DNA of 26,792 bases from JBCCMA01 sp039026595 (GTDB lineage Bacteria; Pseudomonadota; Gammaproteobacteria; Steroidobacterales; JBCCMA01). The stretch covers positions 1-26,792 of the forward strand of contig JBCCMA010000027.1 of the NCBI GenBank assembly GCA_039026595.1. Reading direction: 5' to 3'. Both the position numbers and the translations under genes were made by a program. Positions 16,019 through 23,983 of the stretch are shown here, one piece after another. The notes below the pieces were generated by a model. The model was not told where the DNA came from and did no database searches. It was given only the letters and a program-made list of their open reading frames with translations. Every line of letters starts with the position of its first letter. Within the stretch, counting starts at the first letter, position 1.

Positions 16019-18460
16019 TCAGGCGTGCGTCACCTGCAGGATGCTGTGTCTGATCCGGTCGCTGAGCACATTGCGTGCGTCTTTCTCGACCGCCGCGACA
16101 TCGTCGTCAAACGCGATGCGGTTGTCGTCATCCACCCGAACAACCCCCGCCTCTCGCAACTGCGTGATAAATCCGGCAAACAAGCGGCGGTCGAAAAACT
16201 CCGGCGCGCTGAGTTCGTGCAGCATGGCCATACGCTCGGCCACCTGCTGACAATGCGCCTCCAGCTCCTTGGCCGTGAGCGCTCCACTGCCCACCTTTAG
16301 CATGACCGCCAGCACCAGATAGTACCGCTCGATCGTCTGCAACAGACTCTGCGCAAGGACTGAGAGCTGGACAGCGGCAAACGTCTTGGACGGCGGCCTG
16401 ACCAGGCGCGCGCCGTCCTCTTTCTCACGCAGCAGATCATGTCCCACCAATGCGGCAATCATGCCGTTGATCTGCGCCGAGAATGCTTCATCCGACAACG
16501 CAACACACAACTCGCGCTCAACAAACGGGAATGCCAGGCCACACAGCCGGTGGATTTCCGAGCGAGGCATGGATTTGTTGTCCAGAAAACAGCACGCGAT
16601 CATCGACGGCAGTGCCAGAAGGTGCAGCACGTTATTCCGCGAATAGGTCATCAGCACCGCATTGATACCCTCAAGATGCACGACGTCTCCCAGCGCGTGC
16701 TCGCGCCGGCTGATCACACCCAGACCTTCCCCGTAGGCGACGACGCCGCGACCATCGAGGTTTGGCAGCGTCACCAGATCCGAATACGGCACCGTGCGCA
16801 AAAGCGAGAGATACAGATCAATCTGGCGCACAAGATCAGTCTCGATCATCGCCTGCTTGGGCGTGGACAGCAGCGCAAGCGCCAAAAGATTGACCGGCGT
16901 AACGGCCGCGGCGCGATTCACGCGGCGTAGAATCTGTTGCCCCAGCGTGTCCACAAGTGGCTTCAGGAACTCAGGCTTGTCATCCGGCGTGTAAGTGCGT
17001 TCCCGCCACTCCGGCGCTTGGGCATCAAGCGCCTCGTGCAAGTGAATTGGCTCACCGATATTCACATGCACGTGCCCAAAGTCGTTGCGCAGGATGCGTG
17101 CCGCGCGGAGAACACCGCCGAGCGACTCACTGCGTTTGGGTTTGCCGCCCAGTTCGCTCAGATAGCTGCGCCCCTCCGCCAGTTTGTCGTAGCCGATGTA
17201 AATGGGGACGAACACCACCGGTCGCTGCTGATCCTGCAAATAGCTGTGCACGGTCATCGACAGCAGACCGCCTTTGTGGGTGAGTAGACGCCCAGTGCGG
17301 CTGCGCGTGCCCTCAACGAAGTACTCAATAGACACGCCGCGCGCGATATTGCGACGAAGGTAGGCATCGAACACGCGCGCGTAGAGCCGGTTTCCGCGGA
17401 AACTGCGGCGGATAAAAAAGGCTCCGCTGCGTCTCAGGATCGAGCCCACCACAGGCAGATTAAGATTGACGCCGGCGGCAATGTGCGGGGGCACCAGACC
17501 GCGCTCGTACAGCAGATAGGACAGCAAAAGATAGTCCATATGACTGCGGTGACACGGCACGTAAATGACCGTGTTGCCGTCAGACACGGACTGAAGTCGA
17601 TCAAAGTGACTGAACTCGACGCCGCGATACAGTTTGTTCCAGAGCCACCCGAGGAAGATGTCCATGAACCGGATCACCGGATACGAATAATCCGCCGCGA
17701 TCTCCTTGGCGTACTTCCGCGCCTTCGAACGGGCACGCTCCAGCGGCCAATCGTTCGCTTTAGCCTGATTGATGATTTCCGCGCGAACGCCGGGCGTGTC
17801 GAGCAGCGCATCCACCAGCAAGCGCCGGTGAGATAAATCGGGCCCGATGGTGGCTTCGCGGCGCCGCCGAAAATGGACCCTCAGCACGCGCGACAGCTTG
17901 CGCAGTGCCCGCGCCTCGTCGGCCGACTCTGCAATGAACCGCGACAAGACCACCGGCTGGGAAAATTGCACAAGCGTCGTACGACCGTGGACAAGAATCG
18001 TCAGCATTTTCCTGAAGCGGCCCACAACGGTCCACGAGTCCGAAAACAAGGCTTTCAGGCTCGACTTTTCCTTGTCCGGGCGACGACCCCAGAACACGGC
18101 AACCGGCACCACCACGACATCGCGGTCCGGATCCACCGCGCAATGATGGATAAGAGCGTCCAGCCCGGCGGGCAACCTCGGGTCAATGCGCCGTACGATG
18201 ATGCCGCGCATCTCGCGCAAATAGACCACGGGCGGACAGCCGTCATGACGGGCGATCGGTCTCGGCAATCCCAATTGCTCGCAGACTTGTTCCAGAACAA
18301 GCAAATCCGATATGCCGCGCACGTCCAGAACGTAGGCGATACGTTTGTCTTCCGGCAGACCGAGATCAGCTATTGGCTTGGGCAGCACGCGCGTGCGCAC
18401 CCACGCGAACATGACCTTGCGCAGCAGAAAATAAAAACCGGCACGGAGACGGAAGAGCAT
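16019..18460 (-). CDS. plsB: Glycerol-3-phosphate 1-O-acyltransferase PlsB
   Basis: Inner-membrane-associated enzyme that makes the first step of phospholipid synthesis, acylating sn-glycerol 3-phosphate with acyl-CoA or acyl-ACP. It has 813 residues against 807 in E. coli. The catalytic HX4D box is HRSHMD (H304, D309; E. coli H306, D311). The next family blocks are GAFFIRR, YFVEGTRSRTGR and VPIYIGYDK. The frame runs back to a GTG at 18499, but ATG 18460 gives an N-terminus (FRLRAGFYFLLRK...WVR) that lines up with Pseudomonas PlsB, so it is preferred. No strong Shine-Dalgarno is seen for either. The gene is complete with all motifs intact. Confidence 0.95.
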   Translation of the reverse strand: MLFRLRAGFYFLLRKVMFAWVRTRVLPKPIADLGLPEDKRIAYVLDVRGISDLLVLEQVCEQLGLPRPIARHDGCPPVVYLREMRGIIVRRIDPRLPAGLDALIHHCAVDPDRDVVVVPVAVFWGRRPDKEKSSLKALFSDSWTVVGRFRKMLTILVHGRTTLVQFSQPVVLSRFIAESADEARALRKLSRVLRVHFRRRREATIGPDLSHRRLLVDALLDTPGVRAEIINQAKANDWPLERARSKARKYAKEIAADYSYPVIRFMDIFLGWLWNKLYRGVEFSHFDRLQSVSDGNTVIYVPCHRSHMDYLLLSYLLYERGLVPPHIAAGVNLNLPVVGSILRRSGAFFIRRSFRGNRLYARVFDAYLRRNIARGVSIEYFVEGTRSRTGRLLTHKGGLLSMTVHSYLQDQQRPVVFVPIYIGYDKLAEGRSYLSELGGKPKRSESLGGVLRAARILRNDFGHVHVNIGEPIHLHEALDAQAPEWRERTYTPDDKPEFLKPLVDTLGQQILRRVNRAAAVTPVNLLALALLSTPKQAMIETDLVRQIDLYLSLLRTVPYSDLVTLPNLDGRGVVAYGEGLGVISRREHALGDVVHLEGINAVLMTYSRNNVLHLLALPSMIACCFLDNKSMPRSEIHRLCGLAFPFVERELCVALSDEAFSAQINGMIAALVGHDLLREKEDGARLVRPPSKTFAAVQLSVLAQSLLQTIERYYLVLAVMLKVGSGALTAKELEAHCQQVAERMAMLHELSAPEFFDRRLFAGFITQLREAGVVRVDDDNRIAFDDDVAAVEKDARNVLSDRIRHSILQVTHA

Positions 18461-18485
18461 CGTCAGCCAGCCCGCCACGTACGAG

Positions 18486-18500
18486 TGTGTGCGGCACACA
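18486..18500. repeat. Perfect inverted repeat upstream of plsB
   Basis: TGTGTGC-G-GCACACA is a perfect 7+7 inverted repeat with one central base, 25 bp upstream of the preferred plsB ATG. Its size suits a dimeric regulator site in the leader or promoter. No regulator is identified. Confidence 0.45.
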
Positions 18501-18594
18501 GCACGTGCGCCACGTCACCGTGTCGTCTCATTCACCAGGTACCCATTTGAAGACGCCCGCAGAGAATACGTGGCCGTGCGGCGACTGGAAAGCG

Positions 18595-18608
18595 CGCATA
18601 CGTATGCG
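18595..18608. repeat. Perfect 14-bp palindrome upstream of plsB
   Basis: CGCATACGTATGCG is a perfect 14-bp palindrome in the gap between the alkyltransferase-like gene and plsB. It could be an operator for plsB. The AT-containing centre is unlike the GC-rich surroundings. No regulator is identified. Confidence 0.45.
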
Positions 18609-18625
18609 GCAGTGCAGGAAAAGCG

Positions 18626-19009
18626 TCAGAAGCGCAGCAGAATTTCGTCCGATCGCGGTGCCCAGCGATAGACTCGCATACTGACGCGGCCGTCGTTTAC
18701 GACGACCCCCTCGCTGAGCAGGTGTGTCCGCTGGCGTCGGTAGCCCGCCGTGGATTTCGCCATTGCGATACGACCATCGGCGCGCAACACACGGAACCAC
18801 GGCACGCTACGCCCATCCGGAACATGGCGAAGTGAGCGAGCGACCTGGCGGGCGCCGCGCGCAATACCAGCCAACTCGGCCACCTGCCCGTAACTCGCCA
18901 CGCTTCCAACCGGGATCGCCTCGATGACACGCCAGATCCGCTCGTAGCGTGCGGCGGTCGAGCTTGGATCTGGACGAGAAACGTCGCTGGTGTCGGGAAG
19001 TCGTGGCAT
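18626..19009 (-). CDS. Alkyltransferase-like DNA-repair protein (ATL, MGMT family)
   Basis: A 127-residue single-domain protein of the O6-alkylguanine-DNA alkyltransferase family. Family features are the helix-turn-helix part (GSVASYGQVAELAGIARGARQVARSL, about 35-60) and the active-site block. In active alkyltransferases that block reads PCHRV; here it is PWFRV with W71 in place of the acceptor Cys. This marks an ATL protein, which binds alkylated guanine and hands it to nucleotide-excision repair instead of removing the alkyl group. Most ATLs read PWHRV; Phe in the third place is less usual. About 20 poorly conserved residues precede the domain. It lies 32 bp after a small TPR gene on the same strand. 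Confidence 0.88.
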   Translation of the reverse strand: MPRLPDTSDVSRPDPSSTAARYERIWRVIEAIPVGSVASYGQVAELAGIARGARQVARSLRHVPDGRSVPWFRVLRADGRIAMAKSTAGYRRQRTHLLSEGVVVNDGRVSMRVYRWAPRSDEILLRF

Positions 19010-19041
19010 GCCGCGATGCTACCGCGCGGCCAGCCCCGATG

Positions 19042-19296
19042 TCAGGCTAGTCCGGGTTGTATGCCCGTATCGGCTGTGTCTCTGGCACGCTGGATATCGA
19101 GCGCACGTTGCAGAGACTCGGCCGCCGCCTGCGGCTGCTGCATCGCAAGACGAATCCGCCCAAGTCGGCGCAATACCTGTGGGCACTCGCCGTGCACCTT
19201 CACATATTTCTCAAGAATTGAAGCAGCTGCGTCGTGGCAGCCCTTCGCGACAAGGCGATCAGCAGAGTGGATGGCGATGGCTCGAACGTGGGACAT
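19042..19296 (-). CDS. Small TPR-containing protein, function unknown
   Basis: An 84-residue protein with at least one clear tetratricopeptide-type helix pair (AASILEKYVKVHGECPQVLRRLGRIRLAMQQ, then AAESLQRALDIQRA). Residues such as the Gly/Ala positions and the final RALDI fit the TPR pattern. ATG 19296 is chosen; an in-frame TTG at 19311 is possible. Neither has a Shine-Dalgarno. It is upstream of the ATL gene on the same strand and divergent from the GGDEF-EAL gene. TPR proteins bind partners, but which one cannot be read here. Confidence 0.55.
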   Translation of the reverse strand: MSHVRAIAIHSADRLVAKGCHDAAASILEKYVKVHGECPQVLRRLGRIRLAMQQPQAAAESLQRALDIQRARDTADTGIQPGLA

Positions 19297-19499
19297 GAAT
19301 GCGCGCGGCAATGTGTCTTTAGCGGCCGGAAAGGATGCCGCGATCGTCCGACCGGAGCGCGGCGAACGGTCACACTTCCGTTGTCCCAGCTATGTCTTTT
19401 TTGCCCTTTCCGCACCCGGTCAAAGTGAGACGGCGGCCCGCGAACGCGTCACTACATTCTGCGACGATCGTGTTCCGCCTGTTCAAGTCGAACCTCTTT

Positions 19500-21968
19500 A
19501 TGGCAAATCTCTCCGGCCCGGCTGCGCAACCACACATTGTGGATGCCGCAGGGGCCAGCCTCGTCCAACTGGATTGGTCGGCCGTGCTGTTTCTGATGAC
19601 GGGCGTCATGGTCTGTGGTCTGGGCCTTGCGTTCACCGTGCGCGAGGGCGGGTCGAAGTCCATCATGCCGTTTCTGTTCACGACTGCGGCAGGCGCACTC
19701 TGGCTCGTGTTCGAGGGCGTGGCTCGCGGCACGCTGGGCAGCAGCGCCAGCGCAACGGCGTTCCGGTTGGCGCTGGTCTGCGCCGCCTGCGTGCCCGCCG
19801 CATTCCTTTGGTTCACGCACACAGTGACCGGTGGACGAAAGTCGACCGGCATCAGTTTGATCGTGGCGCTCGCGACGGCGTGCGCCCTGTCCGTTTTACT
19901 TCTTTGGCCTGGTACCGACATTGCGCTGAACGGGACGCTGAGCTTCGGCCCGGATGCTGAACTACTCGGGACGGCATTCACGGCGCACTTTGCGATCGTC
20001 ATGTTGGTCTCTGGCATCGCCTACGCCACACAACTGCGTCGACATCGCCTGTCAGACTACCGCCACCGGCGCGCGCGCCTGCTGATCATCGCCAGCGCGA
20101 TTGGCGCGTTATGCAGCATCGGCTTCCTGCCTGCGCTTGGCATTGCGTTCTACGCAGACAGCTCGCTGGCCGTTGCCGTTTTCTTCTTGCTGGTCGCCTA
20201 CGTCATGGGTCGATTCAGAATCAGCGACATTACACCGGCGCTGGTGGGCGCACAGATTGCACAGGTCATGCCGGACGCGTTACTGGTCCTTGACCGCGAC
20301 ACCATCGTGCGCCAGCTCAATCCGGCGGCGCTCGAACTGCTGGGGGTCGAGGCGGATGCGCTGATTGGTCAGCCGGCGCGACGCGTACTCGGACGAGGCC
20401 ATGTCAGATCACCGATCAATACGCTGATCGACGGCAACCCGGTCGATGACTTCGAGGTCACGATCGACCTGCCCGATGGGCAGACCCGGACCGTCAGCAT
20501 TTCAGCCACCGCTGTGCGTGAGTTTGACCAGTCGCCCCGGGCGTTCGTTTTCATCCTGCACGACATCAGCACGCGCAAGGCCGCAGAGGAGCGCATTCGG
20601 GAACTGGCGTTTTACGATACGCTGACCGAGCTCCCGAATCGCGCGGGGTTCTTCAATGAGATTTCCCGACGAATCGAGCGCGACCGTATCCAGAGCGGCG
20701 CAGTGCTCTTCCTCGATCTCGACCGCTTCAAGCTGATCAATGACACCCTGGGTCACGACGCGGGTGACAAGATGCTCGCGGTCGTCGCAAGACGACTGCA
20801 ACACTGCCTCCGGCAAGACTCATCCTCTCGGGAGGATGGCGATACGATCGTGGCACGCTTCGGTGGGGACGAGTTTGTGGTGGCATTGTGCAACGTAGAT
20901 GACATCGAACAGGTGGTCACAGTTTGCCAGCGCGTTCTGCAAGCGTTGGCACAACCGATTGATCTGGGTGGGCAGGAAGTCTTTAGCGGTGCAAGTATCG
21001 GCGTGAGCCGGTATCCCTGCGACGGCGACAATCTTCAGACCTTGCTCAAGTGCGCCGATCTCGCGCTGTACGAGGCCAAGGCAGACGGTCGCAACGCGTA
21101 TCAGATCTATGACGAGACGCTGGCAAAGCGCTCGACCGAGCGTGCCCGCCTCGAGGCGGACATCCGAAACGCGCTCGAGCGGGACGAGTTCCGTGTCCAT
21201 TATCAGCCGATCGTAGACTACCGCACGGGTCGCATGGTGGGCGCGGAGGCACTGTTGCGTTGGCAGCATCCAAGGCGCGGCGCTGTGCCGCCAGATGTGT
21301 TCGTGCCTGTCGCCGAGGAGATCGGCGCGATGTCGCAACTGGGTGAGCAAGTCCTCCGGGAAGCCTGCACAGCACTGAAGTCATGGAACGAGCGCGGCTT
21401 CGACCATATGTCGATAGCGGTCAACCTCTCGGACCACCAGTTCCGCCGCCGCGACCTCGCCGACAATATTCAGGGCGTGCTCAGGGAATACGACCTCGTG
21501 CCTGACCGACTCATTCTGGAAGTGACCGAAGCGATCATCATGAACGATCCGGACTTCACCAGAGACACGATTCGGGCCCTGAAATCCGCCGGCACGCGCA
21601 TCGGTGTGGATGACTTCGGAACCGGGTACTCGTCCTTCAACGACCTGAAGCAGCTCGGCGTCGACATGATCAAGGTCGACGGCCGCTTCACGCAAACCAT
21701 GGCCGACCAGGACAGCGACGGCAGCGTGGCGCGTGCCATTATTCGCATGGCGCAAAGCCTGAATTTGCAGGTGATTGCCGAGGGCGTGGAAAACACGGAA
21801 CAGGCTGAGCGGCTTGATCAGGTCCAGTGCCATTTCATGCAGGGATTCCTGCATGGCGCTCCGATGAGCGCAACCGACTTTGTGGCCCATCTGGACCACG
21901 AGCGCGGGGCCGGAAGCCCCGACCCCACACTGTCGCTACCGGCAGTGTCCTTCGGCGGCTACCAGTGA
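19500..21968 (+). CDS. Membrane GGDEF-EAL protein (cyclic-di-GMP turnover)
   Basis: 822 residues from this start. Residues about 25-240 hold seven hydrophobic helices resembling the 7TM N-terminal sensor region of some histidine kinases. A PAS-type domain follows (about 250-355: VMPDALLVLDRD, LGVEADALIG, HDISTRKAAEE). The GGDEF domain has an intact GGDEF (455-459) but no RxxD inhibitory site upstream of it. The EAL domain has EAL (583-585), NLSDHQF, EVTEAI, DDFGTGYSSF, KVDGRF and AEGVEN, as in active phosphodiesterases. Both activities are therefore possible; GGDEF domains in such hybrids often only regulate EAL. The frame is open from 19335 with another Met at 19392, and no start has a clear ribosome-binding site. 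The 3' end overlaps the convergent reductase gene by 10 bp. Confidence 0.9.
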   Translation: MANLSGPAAQPHIVDAAGASLVQLDWSAVLFLMTGVMVCGLGLAFTVREGGSKSIMPFLFTTAAGALWLVFEGVARGTLGSSASATAFRLALVCAACVPAAFLWFTHTVTGGRKSTGISLIVALATACALSVLLLWPGTDIALNGTLSFGPDAELLGTAFTAHFAIVMLVSGIAYATQLRRHRLSDYRHRRARLLIIASAIGALCSIGFLPALGIAFYADSSLAVAVFFLLVAYVMGRFRISDITPALVGAQIAQVMPDALLVLDRDTIVRQLNPAALELLGVEADALIGQPARRVLGRGHVRSPINTLIDGNPVDDFEVTIDLPDGQTRTVSISATAVREFDQSPRAFVFILHDISTRKAAEERIRELAFYDTLTELPNRAGFFNEISRRIERDRIQSGAVLFLDLDRFKLINDTLGHDAGDKMLAVVARRLQHCLRQDSSSREDGDTIVARFGGDEFVVALCNVDDIEQVVTVCQRVLQALAQPIDLGGQEVFSGASIGVSRYPCDGDNLQTLLKCADLALYEAKADGRNAYQIYDETLAKRSTERARLEADIRNALERDEFRVHYQPIVDYRTGRMVGAEALLRWQHPRRGAVPPDVFVPVAEEIGAMSQLGEQVLREACTALKSWNERGFDHMSIAVNLSDHQFRRRDLADNIQGVLREYDLVPDRLILEVTEAIIMNDPDFTRDTIRALKSAGTRIGVDDFGTGYSSFNDLKQLGVDMIKVDGRFTQTMADQDSDGSVARAIIRMAQSLNLQVIAEGVENTEQAERLDQVQCHFMQGFLHGAPMSATDFVAHLDHERGAGSPDPTLSLPAVSFGGYQ

Positions 21969-23944
21969 ATGCCGCGCGTGAGTTGCGCGATCGCAATCTG
22001 CTCGGGCGACGTCTGACCGGCTTTTTCTGACTTGCCCTGAGCCGCGGCGGAGTCGCCGAACAGCTGGAAGGCCTCGTTCATCCCGAGCTCGGTCATCTTC
22101 GGTAACAACAGGTGCGCGATCTCCGCCGAGATACCAAGACGCGTTGCAATCCGTTTCGGACGGTGCACGATCGCGTCGACCACCATATCCGCGGCCTCCT
22201 CAGGGCTTTTGGTCGGCACATTGTTGTAGAGCTTGGTGGGCGCGATCATCGGTGTCCGAACGAGCGGCATATTGATGGTTGTGAAATGCAGGCCGGCGTG
22301 GGACAGCTCAGAGGCCGCGCAGCGGGTGAAGGCGTCCAGCGCCGCCTTGGATGCGACGTACGCTGAAAAGCGCGGGGCATTGGACAGCACACCGATCGAC
22401 GAGATATTGATGACGTGCCCTGTCCGGTTCTCCATCATCGACGGCAGCAGCCCCATGATCAGTCGAAGCGCGCCGAAGTAATTCAGCTGCATGGTGCGTT
22501 CGAAGTCGTGGAATCGATCCATTGAGTTGGCGATGCCGCGACGGATCGACCGACCGGCATTGTTGACGAGGATATCGACCTGGCCATGGTCGGCCAGAAC
22601 CTTTTCCACCAGCCGATCGCAGTCCTCCAGATCCGAAATATCGCAGGTGTAGATGTGGGCATTGCCGCCGTGCTGCACCACCTCGTCCCGCGCCTCTTCG
22701 AGTTTGTCGAGTGAGCGCGCCACCATGACCACAATCGCACCGCCCTCGCCCATCTTTATGGCCGTGGCCTTGCCGATACCGGACGATGCGCCGGTCACCA
22801 TGACCACCTTGCCCTCAACGCGCCCGCTCAGCGAGCGGTCGATGTGAAGATCGGGGTCGAGGTGACGTTCCCAGTAGTCCCACAACCGGTCAGCATACGA
22901 CTCGATCGGAGGCACCGAGATCCCGCTGCCTTTGAGAGCCTTGGTGGTCTCGCGGCAGTCAAAATCGGTGGGGTAATTAACGAACTTAAACGTCTCCAAC
23001 GGTAGGTCAAAGTTCGACAGCAGCGAATAGACCATTCGACGCACGGGCGTCAGCGCCCACAGACCCTGCCAGACGTACTTTGGAACGATGCCGAACATGC
23101 GCGCGTTTACCCGCATGGCCATGGCAGGTGCGTGCCCCGCTTTGGCGAAAATATTGAGAACATCCCCGATGCGCTTCGGGTCGGGATCGGTCAGGTGGAA
23201 GCACTTGCCGTCCAGACCTTTCTTGTGGGAGATGTGAGTGATTGCATCGACGATGAAATCGACCGGCACAAGGTTGATCCGTCCACCTTCGATGCCGATC
23301 GTCGGGAACCACGGCGGCAAGAGCGCGCGGGTTTTCTGAATCGTCTTGAAGAAATAGTACGGGCCGTCGATCTTGTCCATTTCACCGGTTCGCGAATCAC
23401 CGACGACAACGCCGGGCCGATACACGCGCCAAGGTATCGGACACTCGTGACGAACCACGCCTTCCGACTCGTGCTTGGTGCGGTGATAAGGGCTCTTGGA
23501 CAGCCCCGTGGCTTCCGCGAACATGTCCTCACGGAACACCCCGTTGTATAAGCCGGCGGCCGCAATTGAGCTGACGAGGTGAAAACATTTGGCCTTGATT
23601 TCGCCTGCGAGCTGTACGGCCTGACGTGTGCCCTCGACGTTGACCTGTTCGAGTGCCTCAGCCGTCGCTGTGATGTCATACAACGCAGCCAGGTGATAGA
23701 AGTGGCGGACTTTTCCGCGCAGTGTCTCAAAGTCTTTCTTGCCGATCCCCAGGCGTTTCTTGCCGAGGTCGCCCTTGATCGCCACCGCGCGCTTTTTGTC
23801 TACGCCCCAGTATTCATACAGAGCAGACAGGACCTTCGGGTCCTTCTTGCGCACCAGGAAGTACACCGTGCCGCGTTTTTGCAGCAGCTCTTTGACGAGG
23901 CGACGGCCGATAAAACCCGTCGCACCGGTCACGAAATACGTCAT
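21959..23944 (-). CDS. Two-domain alcohol-forming fatty acyl-CoA reductase
   Basis: A 661-residue fusion of two short-chain-dehydrogenase-like domains. It is the same length as Marinobacter Maqu_2507, which (as I recall it) turns fatty acyl-CoA into fatty alcohol with NADPH. The N-terminal extended-SDR domain has TGATGFIG (6-13), VSSIAAAG (124-131) and catalytic Y153xxxK157. The C-terminal domain starts near 375 with TGASSGIG (384-391), NNAG (461-464), S515/S516 and Y529xxxK533, and resembles Acinetobacter Acr1 (DRFHDFERTMQLNYFG, MPLVRTPMIAPTK). The C-terminal RGIHW also matches the Marinobacter enzyme. A GGAG ribosome-binding site stands 8 bases before the ATG. In Marinobacter the alcohol feeds wax esters; no wax synthase is in this window. 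The gene lies 39 bp after the choice-of-anchor-B gene. Confidence 0.9.
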   Translation of the reverse strand: MTYFVTGATGFIGRRLVKELLQKRGTVYFLVRKKDPKVLSALYEYWGVDKKRAVAIKGDLGKKRLGIGKKDFETLRGKVRHFYHLAALYDITATAEALEQVNVEGTRQAVQLAGEIKAKCFHLVSSIAAAGLYNGVFREDMFAEATGLSKSPYHRTKHESEGVVRHECPIPWRVYRPGVVVGDSRTGEMDKIDGPYYFFKTIQKTRALLPPWFPTIGIEGGRINLVPVDFIVDAITHISHKKGLDGKCFHLTDPDPKRIGDVLNIFAKAGHAPAMAMRVNARMFGIVPKYVWQGLWALTPVRRMVYSLLSNFDLPLETFKFVNYPTDFDCRETTKALKGSGISVPPIESYADRLWDYWERHLDPDLHIDRSLSGRVEGKVVMVTGASSGIGKATAIKMGEGGAIVVMVARSLDKLEEARDEVVQHGGNAHIYTCDISDLEDCDRLVEKVLADHGQVDILVNNAGRSIRRGIANSMDRFHDFERTMQLNYFGALRLIMGLLPSMMENRTGHVINISSIGVLSNAPRFSAYVASKAALDAFTRCAASELSHAGLHFTTINMPLVRTPMIAPTKLYNNVPTKSPEEAADMVVDAIVHRPKRIATRLGISAEIAHLLLPKMTELGMNEAFQLFGDSAAAQGKSEKAGQTSPEQIAIAQLTRGIHW

Positions 23945-23983
23945 TCGTCCACTCCGTCTTGTTCGTCGGTTTGTGTTTCCGCG

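Noticed and set aside
18461..18499. Longer plsB start (GTG at 18499)
   Set aside because: The added residues lack similarity to PlsB N-termini, the codon is GTG and it overlaps an inverted repeat. ATG 18460 fits the family.
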